Positions 1 to 8,346 of a stretch of DNA of 61,148 nt are shown piece by piece. Source of the DNA: Syntrophomonadaceae bacterium (GTDB taxonomy: Bacteria > Bacillota > Dethiobacteria > DTU022). A program made the translations under genes and the position numbers. Under the pieces are notes generated by a model that made no database searches, was not told where the DNA came from, and saw nothing but the letters and a program-made list of their open reading frames with translations. How positions within the stretch are numbered: the stretch's first letter is position 1; every line of letters begins with the position of its first letter. The stretch spans positions 1 to 61,148 of the forward strand of contig SKOR01000016.1 in NCBI GenBank assembly GCA_007119965.1. Direction: 5' to 3'.

Positions 1-258
1 CTGGCCGTGGTTGTAGCGCGGGATATTTCAGCACTGCAGCTTGAAAAAGCAATCAGGCATGCAGGCGGCGGCCTGGTCAGCCAGGTCAGGCTGTTCGATC
101 TGTATGAGGGAAAACAGATCCCCGAAGGCAAACGCAGCCTGGCTTATTCGATAACCTTCAGGAGTGAAGAAGGAACCCTTACTGATGCTGAAGTCAATAA
201 GGCACAGGAAAGCATTGAAAAGGCGCTTTTTGATCTTGGTGCCGCTTTACGCAGCTAA
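1..258 (+). CDS. pheT: Phenylalanyl-tRNA synthetase beta subunit, C-terminal fragment
   Basis: Only the last 85 residues are inside the window; the reading frame is open from base 1. They form the C-terminal FDX-ACB (B8, anticodon-binding) domain, recognised by the start LAVVVARDIS, the central VRLFDLYEG and the ending SITFRSEEGTLTDAEVN. In the full enzyme this domain helps hold tRNA-Phe on the alpha2-beta2 synthetase. The gene is cut by the window edge, not broken. It is followed at 75 bp by zapA, the usual Firmicute order pheT-zapA-cvpA-mutS2. Confidence 0.93.
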   Translation: MAVVVARDISALQLEKAIRHAGGGLVSQVRLFDLYEGKQIPEGKRSLAYSITFRSEEGTLTDAEVNKAQESIEKALFDLGAALRS

Positions 259-332
259 GCAGGCAGGATATTGGGCATTAAACCTCGAAATAAGCCAGCA
301 GCGTCCTATCAATGGGGAGGGCAGGCAGAAAA

Positions 333-608
333 ATGTCCGAAAAAGAGAAAAGCCGGGTTACGGTATATATTATGGGTGAGGAATATATCCTTAAGAGTAC
401 TGCTTCGCCTGACAGGATGCACAGTGTGGGGCACTATGTAGATCGGTTGATGACCTCATTATCCGACAGCAATCAGCAGATGAGCAGGCAGAAAATTGCT
501 GTTCTGGCAGCGCTAAACCTGGCCGATGAACTGCTTAAATTAAAAGAAGAAAAACTGCAGTCGTCGGGAGAAGCGAACAACCGGGGTGACGATAATGAAC
601 TGGCTTGA
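333..608 (+). CDS. zapA: Cell division protein ZapA
   Basis: A 91-residue protein of ZapA type, which binds and bundles FtsZ filaments at the division ring. The N-terminal half has the family motif around VTVYIMGEEYILKS, and the C-terminal half is a charged helix expected to form the dimeric coiled coil. An upstream ATG at 312 is in frame, but the GGGGAGGG stretch at about 314-321 lies inside that extension and serves as SD for the ATG at 333, giving the normal family length. It overlaps the next gene by 14 bp, so the two are probably translationally coupled. Confidence 0.85.
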   Translation: MSEKEKSRVTVYIMGEEYILKSTASPDRMHSVGHYVDRLMTSLSDSNQQMSRQKIAVLAALNLADELLKLKEEKLQSSGEANNRGDDNELA

Positions 609-1164
609 TATACTTCTGATTGCGGTTTTCTTTCTGCACCTGATCAGCGGTTTTGCCCGCGGGCTGGTCAAACAGTTATTTGATATTTTTGGTTTTATCC
701 TGATTATTATCGTGTCTCTCTGGGGCAGCAGGATGTTTAGCTATATATTGGCCGATTATATCGAACTGGAAGATATCGTGCCGCACCATGAGGTTATTGA
801 AAACCTGGGGGTGGAGGTGGCTCTTGAGGCCGTTCCCCAGCTGATAGCGGGTGTGCTCACATTTCTGCTCCTCTTTTTATTTTTCAGCTTCATCTTCCGG
901 CTTTTTTCAGTCGGGTTCAGGTCAATTAACCGTATCCCTGTGATCGGTTTCTTTAACCGCGTTGGTGGGGGTTTCCTCGGCGCAGTGGTCGGGGCGATTT
1001 TTGTCTACATTATTATTGCCGCGGTTTCGCTGGTTCAGCTGCCGTTCTTTATTGATGCCATGGACAACTCTGAAGTGGTATTTATTGCCAATCACTACCT
1101 TACCCCTATCGCGAATGATCTAAGGGATCTACTTCTTAATTATTATATCAATCTGAACGGTTGA
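595..1164 (+). CDS. CvpA family integral membrane protein
   Basis: A 189-residue membrane protein that starts MNWLDILLIAVFFLHL and has four hydrophobic segments (roughly residues 4-24, 27-46, 78-103 and 115-145 from the ATG). The glycine-rich RVGGGFLGAVVGA stretch near residue 125 is typical of the CvpA/colicin V production family. The exact role of the family in Firmicutes is not settled; the common location beside zapA and mutS2 is conserved. A GTG at 586 is an alternative start. I prefer the ATG at 595 with GGGGTG upstream. The stop overlaps a possible TTG of the next gene. Confidence 0.8.
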   Translation: MNWLDILLIAVFFLHLISGFARGLVKQLFDIFGFILIIIVSLWGSRMFSYILADYIELEDIVPHHEVIENLGVEVALEAVPQLIAGVLTFLLLFLFFSFIFRLFSVGFRSINRIPVIGFFNRVGGGFLGAVVGAIFVYIIIAAVSLVQLPFFIDAMDNSEVVFIANHYLTPIANDLRDLLLNYYINLNG

Positions 1165-1265
1165 GCTTAAGCATTTTTGGCCGGTATACCATTACTGCGG
1201 GGATACCGGTTATTTATGAGTATTTATCGTCTGTGCAGGCTGTACAAGGAAAGGAATTATCCGAA

Positions 1266-1856
1266 TTGTTTACTGATCGGTTTTATGGGGAATGTAATAC
1301 TGAAGAGGTGGCGCGGAAACTATTGGGGCACTATCTCTGCCGCCATTCGGCTGAAGGGCTGGTTTCAGGGATAATTGTAGAAACTGAAGCTTACTTAAGC
1401 GAAAATGATGATGCCTGCCATGCTTCCCGGGGAATAGGGAAGCGTAACGCGGTGATGTTCGGGCCGCCCGGAAAGGCATACGTATATTTAATATACGGCT
1501 GCTACTTTTGCTTTAACGTTGTGACCGGGCCGGAAGGTACAGGTGAAGCAGTGCTGGTCAGGGCGGTAGAGCCTGTGGAGGGGCGTTTTTTAATGCAGCG
1601 GCGCCGGGGCCAGCCAACTTCGCGCAGCAGCCTTGCTGACGGACCCGGAAAGCTGTGCCAGGCTTTTGCCATTGATCAATCGTTTAACGGGCACGATTTA
1701 CAGGAAAAACCTCTGTACCTGTCAGGAAACCGGGCAGTTAACGATGATATGGAGATCATTGCCACCCCGCGTATCGGGGTAACCCTGGCAGCAGAGAAAC
1801 CGCTGCGTTTTATAATCAGGGGCAATAAAAATTTATCGAGGAGAGAACCTACTTGA
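1266..1856 (+). CDS. DNA-3-methyladenine glycosylase (AAG/MPG family)
   Basis: This enzyme excises alkylated purines to start base-excision repair. Family signatures are clear: VETEAYLSENDDACHASRG holds the catalytic Glu (of VETEAY), followed by YVYLIYGCYFCFNVV and the ADGPGKLC segment. The frame is open back to a TTG at 1161 that overlaps the cvpA stop, but that start has no SD and would add an atypical 35-residue N-terminus. The TTG at 1266 has AAGGAA 8-9 nt upstream and gives 196 residues, the usual family size. Its end overlaps mutS2 by 4 bp. The function is secure; the start is moderately so. Confidence 0.85.
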   Translation: MFTDRFYGECNTEEVARKLLGHYLCRHSAEGLVSGIIVETEAYLSENDDACHASRGIGKRNAVMFGPPGKAYVYLIYGCYFCFNVVTGPEGTGEAVLVRAVEPVEGRFLMQRRRGQPTSRSSLADGPGKLCQAFAIDQSFNGHDLQEKPLYLSGNRAVNDDMEIIATPRIGVTLAAEKPLRFIIRGNKNLSRREPT

Positions 1857-4243
1857 CTGAAGTGATTACAGCACGGGAAATTAAAGTGCTTGAATATGAC
1901 AAAATACGCCAGAGTCTGGCTGACCTGACTGTAAGTCCCATGGGCCGTCATCTGGCTGAGCAGCTTGCGCCCCTGTCAGATCTTAATGCAGTCGGCAGGC
2001 GGTTAAAAGAAACCGGCGAAGGGCGCCTGCTATGCTCCAAAAATGCATTTGCCCCGGCAGGCGTGGATGATATTGACCCACAGCTGTCGAGAGCAGCCAA
2101 GCAGGCATCGCTTTCAGCGGCCGAACTGGCAGTTGTAATGTCCTTTATTAAAGCTGCCCGCCGCTGGGTGCTATTTTTTAAAGACAGCGACCAGCGAGAG
2201 TTTTACCCGCTGCTTGCAGAACTGGTTTCCGGAATCAGCCCCTGTCCCGAAATGAATGCCGCCCTGGAAAGGTCGATTGATCCTGAAGGCAATGTCCTCG
2301 ACAGCGCTTCAACGACCCTGACCGCCCTGCGCCGTAAAAAGCTGGCTTTGCAGAATAAAATCAGGGATAAACTTGATGAGTATCTGCGCAGTTCAAAATA
2401 CAGGCGCTATATCCAGGAGGCGCTGGTTACTATCCGCAACGGTCGCTACGTTTTGCCAGTCAAGCAGGAGTACAGGCAAAATATACAGGGAGTGGTTCAT
2501 GATCAGTCATCCAGCGGGGCAACATTATTTATTGAACCGCTCCCCGTGGTGCAGATGCAAAACGAGGTTACTGCCCTTCAGCGCCAGGAAGAGCAGGAAA
2601 TAGAGCGGATCCTTTATCAGTTGAGCGGGCAGGTAGCTGCCGAAAGCGAAGCCCTGGCCCAAAACAGGTCTTTGTATGCCGAGCTAGACTTTATAACTGC
2701 CCGCGGACGCTTAAGCCTGTCAACAGGAAGCAGGGAACCACAGTTGTTCCCGGGTGGCAGTGATGCCGGCATCTATTTTGACAACGCCTATCACCCCTTG
2801 CTGCCAGGCGAGAAAGTTCCGCTTTCTGTAGACCTCGATGAACAGGTGAAGACACTGGTGGTGACAGGCCCCAATACCGGCGGTAAGACTGTTGCCCTGA
2901 AAACAATCGGCTTGTTGACAGTAATGGCCCAGAGCGGGCTGCATATACCTGCCGGTAAAGATACCAGGATATCGGTTTTTGAAAAAGTGAGGGCTGATAT
3001 CGGTGATGAGCAGAGTATCGCTCAGTCTTTGAGTACATTTTCGGGGCATATGAAGAATATTATTGAAATAATTGAAGATGCCGCCCCTCGTGTGCTGGTT
3101 CTTTTTGATGAACTGGGGGCGGGAACAGACCCGTCAGAAGGATCTGCCCTGGCAATGGCCATCCTCGGTGAACTGACGGCAAAGGGTGCGCTAACCGTGG
3201 CGACAACCCATATCAATGAACTGAAACTTTTTGCACAGGTTGAGGATAAAATGCAGAATGCAGCAATGGAGTTTGACCCCGACACGCTGACGCCGACTTA
3301 CCGGCTTTTACAGGGCGTACCCGGCCAGAGCAATGCTTTTTACATTGCAGGGCAGCTGGGATTACCCGGGCATATGCTGGAAAAGGCGAAGAGCTTTGTG
3401 CACCGCTCGCATGACCAGGTAGAGTCGGTTATCGCCAGCCTGGTTGAAGACCAGCAGCGCTTTTACAGGGACAGCCGCCAGGCAGAGATTGAGCGAAGCC
3501 GGGCTGAGGTGCTGATGGAAGAACTGGAAAAAGACCGCGACCTGCTACATGCCAGACGTGAAGATATCCTGCGCGAAGCCCGGGAAGAGGCAAGGCAGAT
3601 GATCAGGCGGGCTAAAAGCACCACGGACCAAATTATCAAGGAAATGCGTGCCCTGAAAAATGCCGGTGGTGAAAAACACCTGGCCAGTGCAGAGCAGGCC
3701 CGCCGGGAATTAAGCCTTTTGCGCCGCGATACCGAAGCAGGTGAACAGGCAGAAGAAAATGAGCAGTATGGGCCGGCCGGGGAAGATCTGGCTGAAGGGC
3801 AGGCTGTATATATCCCCAGCTTAAAGCAAAAAGGGGAAGTTATATCATTTTCCTCCGAAGAAGCGTTGGTCCAGGTTGGGTCGATGAGGGTGAACCTGCC
3901 CCTTCAGGAGCTGCGCCTGGAACGGGATAAACAAGCAGCGGAAAAGAAAAAGCGTGAAGGATCAGCCGGTGGTTACACTGTGCACAAAGACGCGTCCATA
4001 AGCAGTTCGATCGACCTGCGGGGGCTTAATCTCGACGAGGCCCGCCCTTTGGTCGATAAATTGCTTGATAACGCTCTCTGGGCCGGGTTGAACCGGGTGG
4101 ATTTAATCCACGGCAAGGGAACAGGCAAGCTGAAGCAGGGTCTGCGAGACTACCTGAAAGGTCACCCCCTGGTCGGCAGCTTTCGCGGCGGCGGTTCAGC
4201 CGAAGGCGGCGAAGGGGTAACCGTGGTTGAGCTTAAATCTTAA
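1853..4243 (+). CDS. mutS2: MutS2 endonuclease, DNA recombination suppressor / ribosome rescue factor
   Basis: A 796-residue MutS2 of normal length. It has the MutS-like core and ATPase with Walker A GPNTGGKT at residues 339-346 and a Walker B region VLVLFDELGAGTD near 415-427. A long coiled coil (about 520-620) follows, then a C-terminal Smr nuclease domain with HGKGTG at 753-758. It lacks the mismatch-recognition N-terminal domain of MutS. Family members act on branched DNA and, in Bacillus, split collided ribosomes. The TTG start has GAGGAGAG upstream and overlaps the glycosylase stop. Confidence 0.93.
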   Translation: MTEVITAREIKVLEYDKIRQSLADLTVSPMGRHLAEQLAPLSDLNAVGRRLKETGEGRLLCSKNAFAPAGVDDIDPQLSRAAKQASLSAAELAVVMSFIKAARRWVLFFKDSDQREFYPLLAELVSGISPCPEMNAALERSIDPEGNVLDSASTTLTALRRKKLALQNKIRDKLDEYLRSSKYRRYIQEALVTIRNGRYVLPVKQEYRQNIQGVVHDQSSSGATLFIEPLPVVQMQNEVTALQRQEEQEIERILYQLSGQVAAESEALAQNRSLYAELDFITARGRLSLSTGSREPQLFPGGSDAGIYFDNAYHPLLPGEKVPLSVDLDEQVKTLVVTGPNTGGKTVALKTIGLLTVMAQSGLHIPAGKDTRISVFEKVRADIGDEQSIAQSLSTFSGHMKNIIEIIEDAAPRVLVLFDELGAGTDPSEGSALAMAILGELTAKGALTVATTHINELKLFAQVEDKMQNAAMEFDPDTLTPTYRLLQGVPGQSNAFYIAGQLGLPGHMLEKAKSFVHRSHDQVESVIASLVEDQQRFYRDSRQAEIERSRAEVLMEELEKDRDLLHARREDILREAREEARQMIRRAKSTTDQIIKEMRALKNAGGEKHLASAEQARRELSLLRRDTEAGEQAEENEQYGPAGEDLAEGQAVYIPSLKQKGEVISFSSEEALVQVGSMRVNLPLQELRLERDKQAAEKKKREGSAGGYTVHKDASISSSIDLRGLNLDEARPLVDKLLDNALWAGLNRVDLIHGKGTGKLKQGLRDYLKGHPLVGSFRGGGSAEGGEGVTVVELKS

Positions 4244-4267
4244 AGCGCCGGAACAGCAGGCAGGTGA

Positions 4268-4543
4268 ATGAAGTTGGATGATCTGTTGTTACAACGTAAA
4301 GTTCTTGGTTTGCTTGAACCGGGAATCTATAAAACTACCGCGCAGGTAGTGGAGGAATTCCGTATGGAGCTTCCTTCCCTGTGGCGGCAGCTTGAAAAAG
4401 AAGGGGAGCTGCTGTACGGCAGCAGCTGCAGTTCCGTTCAGCAGCCTGCTACCCGCATCTCCCGGGTGCTCCAATCTTTACCCGCCAAACAGGTTAGCTG
4501 TTTGCGGAAGAACGGCGGTTACCGCTGGAGTAAATATAAGTGA
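4268..4543 (+). CDS. Small hypothetical protein, possible winged-helix fold
   Basis: I do not recognise this 91-residue protein. Residues 1-50 (KLDDLLLQRKVLGLLEPG, then KTTAQVVEEFRMELPSLWRQLEKEGELLYG) look like a short winged-helix pattern: two helices, then a hairpin. The ending CLRKNGGYRWSKYK is basic. It lies 24 bp after mutS2 with only a weak AGGTG as SD, and converges on the penicillin-binding protein gene 22 bp downstream. It could be a small DNA-binding regulator; this is inference from pattern only. Confidence 0.45.
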   Translation: MKLDDLLLQRKVLGLLEPGIYKTTAQVVEEFRMELPSLWRQLEKEGELLYGSSCSSVQQPATRISRVLQSLPAKQVSCLRKNGGYRWSKYK

Positions 4544-4565
4544 ACCAAGTGAACCGCCGTTTTAT

Positions 4566-7415
4566 TTAATTCGGATCGCGGCCTTTTGATACAACCAGGC
4601 GCACTTCGCGGGTTCTGGTCAAGGTTGTTCCTGCTTTAGGGGACTGTTCAATTATCCTGCTCATAACCACTGTATCATCATACCGTTGTTCTATCGGACC
4701 AATTCTTAAGCCCGCCCTGCTGAGCTCAAGTTCGGCAAGCGCCTGAAATTTACCGACAACATCAGGGACAATTATGATCTCTGAGCCACCGGGCTGCTGT
4801 ACGATACCCCCGGCAGGCGAGCTGGTTGTATTAACCGTGACAGAGGCTGTTTCCGAAAGCGAGCCATCGGCGCTCCGGGCAGCAAGGGTATAGCTATAGA
4901 TAGAGTCCAGCTCAATATTAGTGTCAGAGTGCTGACGTGAGGTATTGCCAAGCTCTAAGAAACTATCTTCGCCTGTTCCTTCCAGGAGAGTCCTCCTCAG
5001 TTCAAAACTGCTTACATCAGGGCCTTCGTATTCCCACTGGAGGGTGATTCCGCTATCGGTGACGTAAGCATTGAACAAAGTTATCTCACTGGTTGTCTGG
5101 CCTCTTTGCTCGGCTAAGTCTATGAACCTGGGATCTGTCGGCATGTCCTGGGCGTCCTGCGGCATCCTGCCCGGGCCGCCTCTTCTGGACCAGCGCTCAT
5201 CGGTTGTTATGTACGGCGGACGGTTATAAAAAGGGCCGTCATGCATATCGCAGGACTGGTTGGGGACCTGACCGGCAATAAAATAGTCGCTGGTTACAGT
5301 CCCTGCAGCCTGGCATGAGTCGTTGGGCTGCAGGCCTGATCTGCTGCAGACGGTTGCCCTTACAACCCCCTCGGGCTGTTCAAAATCCATAATTTCCAGT
5401 TCTTCAAATGCTTCCAAAAACACTTCGCGCAGGAAAGCGGTTGAATAACGCCAGCCCTGCTGGATGCGTCCCATTCTTGGTTCATCGTAACCCATCCAGA
5501 AGGAGGCCACCAGGTTGGGTGTATATGCAACCAGGTACACATCCCGCCAACTGTCGGTGGTTCCGGTTTTAGCAGCAACTGGTCGGTCAATCTGCAGGGC
5601 CCGGCCGAGATATTGGGTAACAAAATCCTGGAGAATGTCGTTGACCAGGAAAGCTGACTGCGGGCTTAAAACCTGCTCGGGGTTGGAGTTGTTTTCATAA
5701 AGCACTTCGCCATGGCGGTCAACTACTCTTTCAATGGTGTGCAGGTCCACCCTGACGCCCTGGTTGGCCAGCACGCTGTAGGCCTGGGCCATATCGATTG
5801 CGCTGACTCCCCTGTGAAAACCTCCCAGGGTAAGAGCCAGGTTATCTTTTTCATCCGGGTGCATGGTGGATATGCCCATTCTTTCTGCGTAATCAGCTCC
5901 AACCTGTGGGCCGAGTTTTTCAAAAGCGCGGACGGCGGGAATATTATAGGAGTAAACCAGTGATCGCCTGGCAGTAATGAAACCCCTGAATTCGTAATCG
6001 AAGTTTTCAGGAAACCAGTCTCCCCGCGGTCCGATATATGGTGAATCATCCAGTGTCGAACCTGCTCCGGCCAGGCTCCCTTCTTCAAAAGCAGGTCCGT
6101 AGGTGATAATCGGTTTTATCGCCGATCCGGGCTGACGCAGCGTATTAAAGCGGAGCACTTCATCTATCTTTTTTTGGTAGTCCCTGCCGCCGCCCAGGGC
6201 CTGGATCTGTCCTGTAATTGGATCAGCAAGGACGATTGCTGCCTGGGGCTGGGGGATGCCGCCTTCTTCGTCGACCAGTTCCTCGATTTGTGCCTGGCTC
6301 AGCTCGCTATCGGCGGGCAGGGCAGCAATCGCTTCCCGCACCCGGGCCATATTAACCATCACCGTTGTAGGGTATAAATCGGTTTGGGACAGTATAGACT
6401 CAACGTGGCCCTGCATGCCCGGATCAAGGGTGGTGTATATGCGCAACCCTCCTGTGTAGATAGCCATGTATGCTTCCTGGCGAGATCCGATTGAAGGCAT
6501 GGCACTTAAGATGCGGACCAATTCATCATGGACCACGTAATCAACAAAATGGGGATGGGGGTATTCCTCGCTGGGCGGAGAGGCATAGGCCATTGACCGG
6601 TTTAATGCCTGGTTGTATTCACTTTCACTGAGCATTTCCAGTCTGAGCATGCTGTTGAGCACCAGGCGCATGCGCGACTCAGCTTCAGCCTGGTTATCGA
6701 TCGGGTTAAAGAAGTTAGGCGAACGAACTGCCCCGGCAATCATAGCTGCTTCATTAACGTTCAGTTCGCTTACACTTTTATTAAAGTAAGTCTGGGAGGC
6801 CGCTTCTACCCCGTAAGCCCCGTTGCCAAAATAAATACGGTTCAGGTACATTTCCAGGATCTCTTCCTTGGAGTAATTGCGCTCAAGCTGAATAGCCAGC
6901 CAAATTTCCTGGATTTTACGCACATAGGTGGTTTCCGTGGTTAAAAAAGCGTTCTGGGCAAGCTGCTGACTGATAGTGCTGGCGCCCTGAACGATTGTCC
7001 CAGCGGTCAAGTTCGCGTAAGCAGCCCTGATGCTGCCGGTGATATCAAACCCGAAATGGCTGTAGAAACGCTCATCTTCAATAGCGATGAACGCCTGCTG
7101 AACTTGCACAGGTATTTCAGGAAGACTGACCGCAACCCGGTTTTGTTCTTCGTGCAGGGCTGTAATTTCTTCGCCGTGGCGGTCGTAAAGATAAGATGTT
7201 TCAACTGTTGCCAACCTGGCGTGATCAAGTTCGGGGGCTTCGTTAATGTAGCCGGCAACCATGTAAGCGCCTGCCCCGCCGCCAATAAGAAATAGCAACA
7301 ACAGTACCAGCAGTGTAATTTTAATTATACTGCGCCTTTTCCGGGGCTTCCTGTTACTATCTATATCGGGTTTAGAATTATTTTTCTGATCAAATGGTAA
7401 TTTTTTTTCTGCCAA
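4566..7415 (-). CDS. Class A penicillin-binding protein (transglycosylase/transpeptidase) with FN3-like and PASTA segments
   Basis: A bifunctional peptidoglycan synthase anchored by one membrane segment near residues 30-52. The GT51 glycosyltransferase carries catalytic Glu113 in EDERFYSHFGFD. The transpeptidase has SAIK with nucleophile Ser431, YSYN, and KTGTT. After it come an FN3-like stretch (about 760-850) and one PASTA repeat at the end (VPDVVGKFQALAELELSRAG). The TTG at 7415 is preceded by GAGGAGG; a longer TTG start at 7478 is less likely because a TATAAT box lies inside that extension. It converges with the small gene at 4268. Confidence 0.9.
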   Translation of the reverse strand: MAEKKLPFDQKNNSKPDIDSNRKPRKRRSIIKITLLVLLLLFLIGGGAGAYMVAGYINEAPELDHARLATVETSYLYDRHGEEITALHEEQNRVAVSLPEIPVQVQQAFIAIEDERFYSHFGFDITGSIRAAYANLTAGTIVQGASTISQQLAQNAFLTTETTYVRKIQEIWLAIQLERNYSKEEILEMYLNRIYFGNGAYGVEAASQTYFNKSVSELNVNEAAMIAGAVRSPNFFNPIDNQAEAESRMRLVLNSMLRLEMLSESEYNQALNRSMAYASPPSEEYPHPHFVDYVVHDELVRILSAMPSIGSRQEAYMAIYTGGLRIYTTLDPGMQGHVESILSQTDLYPTTVMVNMARVREAIAALPADSELSQAQIEELVDEEGGIPQPQAAIVLADPITGQIQALGGGRDYQKKIDEVLRFNTLRQPGSAIKPIITYGPAFEEGSLAGAGSTLDDSPYIGPRGDWFPENFDYEFRGFITARRSLVYSYNIPAVRAFEKLGPQVGADYAERMGISTMHPDEKDNLALTLGGFHRGVSAIDMAQAYSVLANQGVRVDLHTIERVVDRHGEVLYENNSNPEQVLSPQSAFLVNDILQDFVTQYLGRALQIDRPVAAKTGTTDSWRDVYLVAYTPNLVASFWMGYDEPRMGRIQQGWRYSTAFLREVFLEAFEELEIMDFEQPEGVVRATVCSRSGLQPNDSCQAAGTVTSDYFIAGQVPNQSCDMHDGPFYNRPPYITTDERWSRRGGPGRMPQDAQDMPTDPRFIDLAEQRGQTTSEITLFNAYVTDSGITLQWEYEGPDVSSFELRRTLLEGTGEDSFLELGNTSRQHSDTNIELDSIYSYTLAARSADGSLSETASVTVNTTSSPAGGIVQQPGGSEIIIVPDVVGKFQALAELELSRAGLRIGPIEQRYDDTVVMSRIIEQSPKAGTTLTRTREVRLVVSKGRDPN

Positions 7416-7458
7416 CTGGTTATTAGCCTCCTCGATACAAAGAAAATCATCAGTTCTA

Positions 7459-7464
7459 ATTATA
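7459..7464 (-). promoter_or_regulatory. Candidate -10 box (TATAAT) for the penicillin-binding protein gene
   Basis: On the minus strand a perfect TATAAT lies 44 nt upstream of the TTG start at 7415. A good -35 box at 17-18 nt is not evident, so the assignment rests on the -10 box and its position only. Confidence 0.4.
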
Positions 7465-7528
7465 ACACAACATTTCAACAGCTATAATTTTGAACGATGA
7501 TTTTAATTGCGTCAAATGAAACTACTAG

Positions 7529-7549
7529 CTGAAAAACAGTGTTTTTCAG
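7529..7549. repeat. Perfect 21-bp palindrome after cheC
   Basis: CTGAAAAACA and TGTTTTTCAG flank a single central G. It sits just beyond the cheC stop and before the PBP promoter region. It could be a cheC terminator (T-rich arm, but no T-tract after it on the minus strand) or an operator for the PBP gene. Confidence 0.5.
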
Positions 7550-7550
7550 G

Positions 7551-8162
7551 CTATAGAGCACCCAGGTGGTCGAATAATGTCTGTAAAGACCCGCTGTCGG
7601 GCAGAATCAGGACACTGCCCTCGATACCGTCACTTTTAACATTGAGGCAGGTTTTGAGGAGGATTAACTGGTCGTCTACTGTTTTAGTTTCAGCGATTAC
7701 CGTTCCGAGGACTGCCCCGGCCATGTCAATGCCCAGCCTGGGTGGAGAGGCCTGAAAAGTCAGTCCAGTCATGAATGAAAGCGCGCTTAAATAAGAGCCG
7801 GTAATAATGTTCCCCAGTTCCATCAGCAGGGAACGTTCCATTTCATCCAGGCTGCCCGGGCTGTCCGGCATAATCCTGGCGATCATGTTTTGCGCAGCTT
7901 CAAGAGGCATAACAAAAACCAGGACCAGGCCGAAAGAGGGACAGTCCGCTTCACAGAAAGTAGCCGAAACAAGGTTTTCCGGGTCGCCAAAGGAGTCGGG
8001 CACATCCTGGAGGGGGGCAACTTTGACGACAGGCACTTCCATATCGATCCGTTCGTCATCCAGCATAGAGGAGAGGGCGGTTACTGCATTGCCCACCCCG
8101 ATGTTTGCCAACTCTTTCAATAGGTCCTGTTGTGCTTCGCTGATTATGTTTGAAGAATCCAC
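7551..8162 (-). CDS. cheC: CheC-type CheY-P phosphatase
   Basis: A 203-residue CheC. It has the two duplicated active-site helices: KELANIGVGNAVTALSSML near residues 16-34 and MELGNIITGSYLSALS near 115-130, each with the E-x2-N pair used to dephosphorylate CheY-P. The GTG start has GGAGGTG 5 nt upstream. It stands alone: no che or flagellar gene is in the window, and the neighbours are a PBP and a CoA ligase. It may serve a chemotaxis or type IV pilus system encoded elsewhere, or another response regulator. Confidence 0.88.
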   Translation of the reverse strand: MDSSNIISEAQQDLLKELANIGVGNAVTALSSMLDDERIDMEVPVVKVAPLQDVPDSFGDPENLVSATFCEADCPSFGLVLVFVMPLEAAQNMIARIMPDSPGSLDEMERSLLMELGNIITGSYLSALSFMTGLTFQASPPRLGIDMAGAVLGTVIAETKTVDDQLILLKTCLNVKSDGIEGSVLILPDSGSLQTLFDHLGAL

Positions 8163-8253
8163 GGTGCCACCTCCATGTAATTCTTTACCTATATTCTTTC
8201 TTTTGATTCATATCCCTTCACCCGGTAAAAGATATTTTTTTGGAAAATCCGAT

Positions 8254-8267
8254 AAAGGTATACCTTT
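8254..8267. promoter_or_regulatory. Perfect 14-bp palindrome in the cheC / acyl-CoA synthetase divergent region
   Basis: AAAGGTATACCTTT is a perfect inverted repeat. It lies between the divergent starts of cheC (8162) and the ADP-forming synthetase (8347), where an operator for either gene would be expected. No regulator is identified. Confidence 0.4.
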
Positions 8268-8346
8268 TTATTAGTTGATCATGTAAAATATTAAGCAGTG
8301 AAATAATATCAAGTGGTCACTGTTTTAGCCGAAGGAGGATTCGTTG

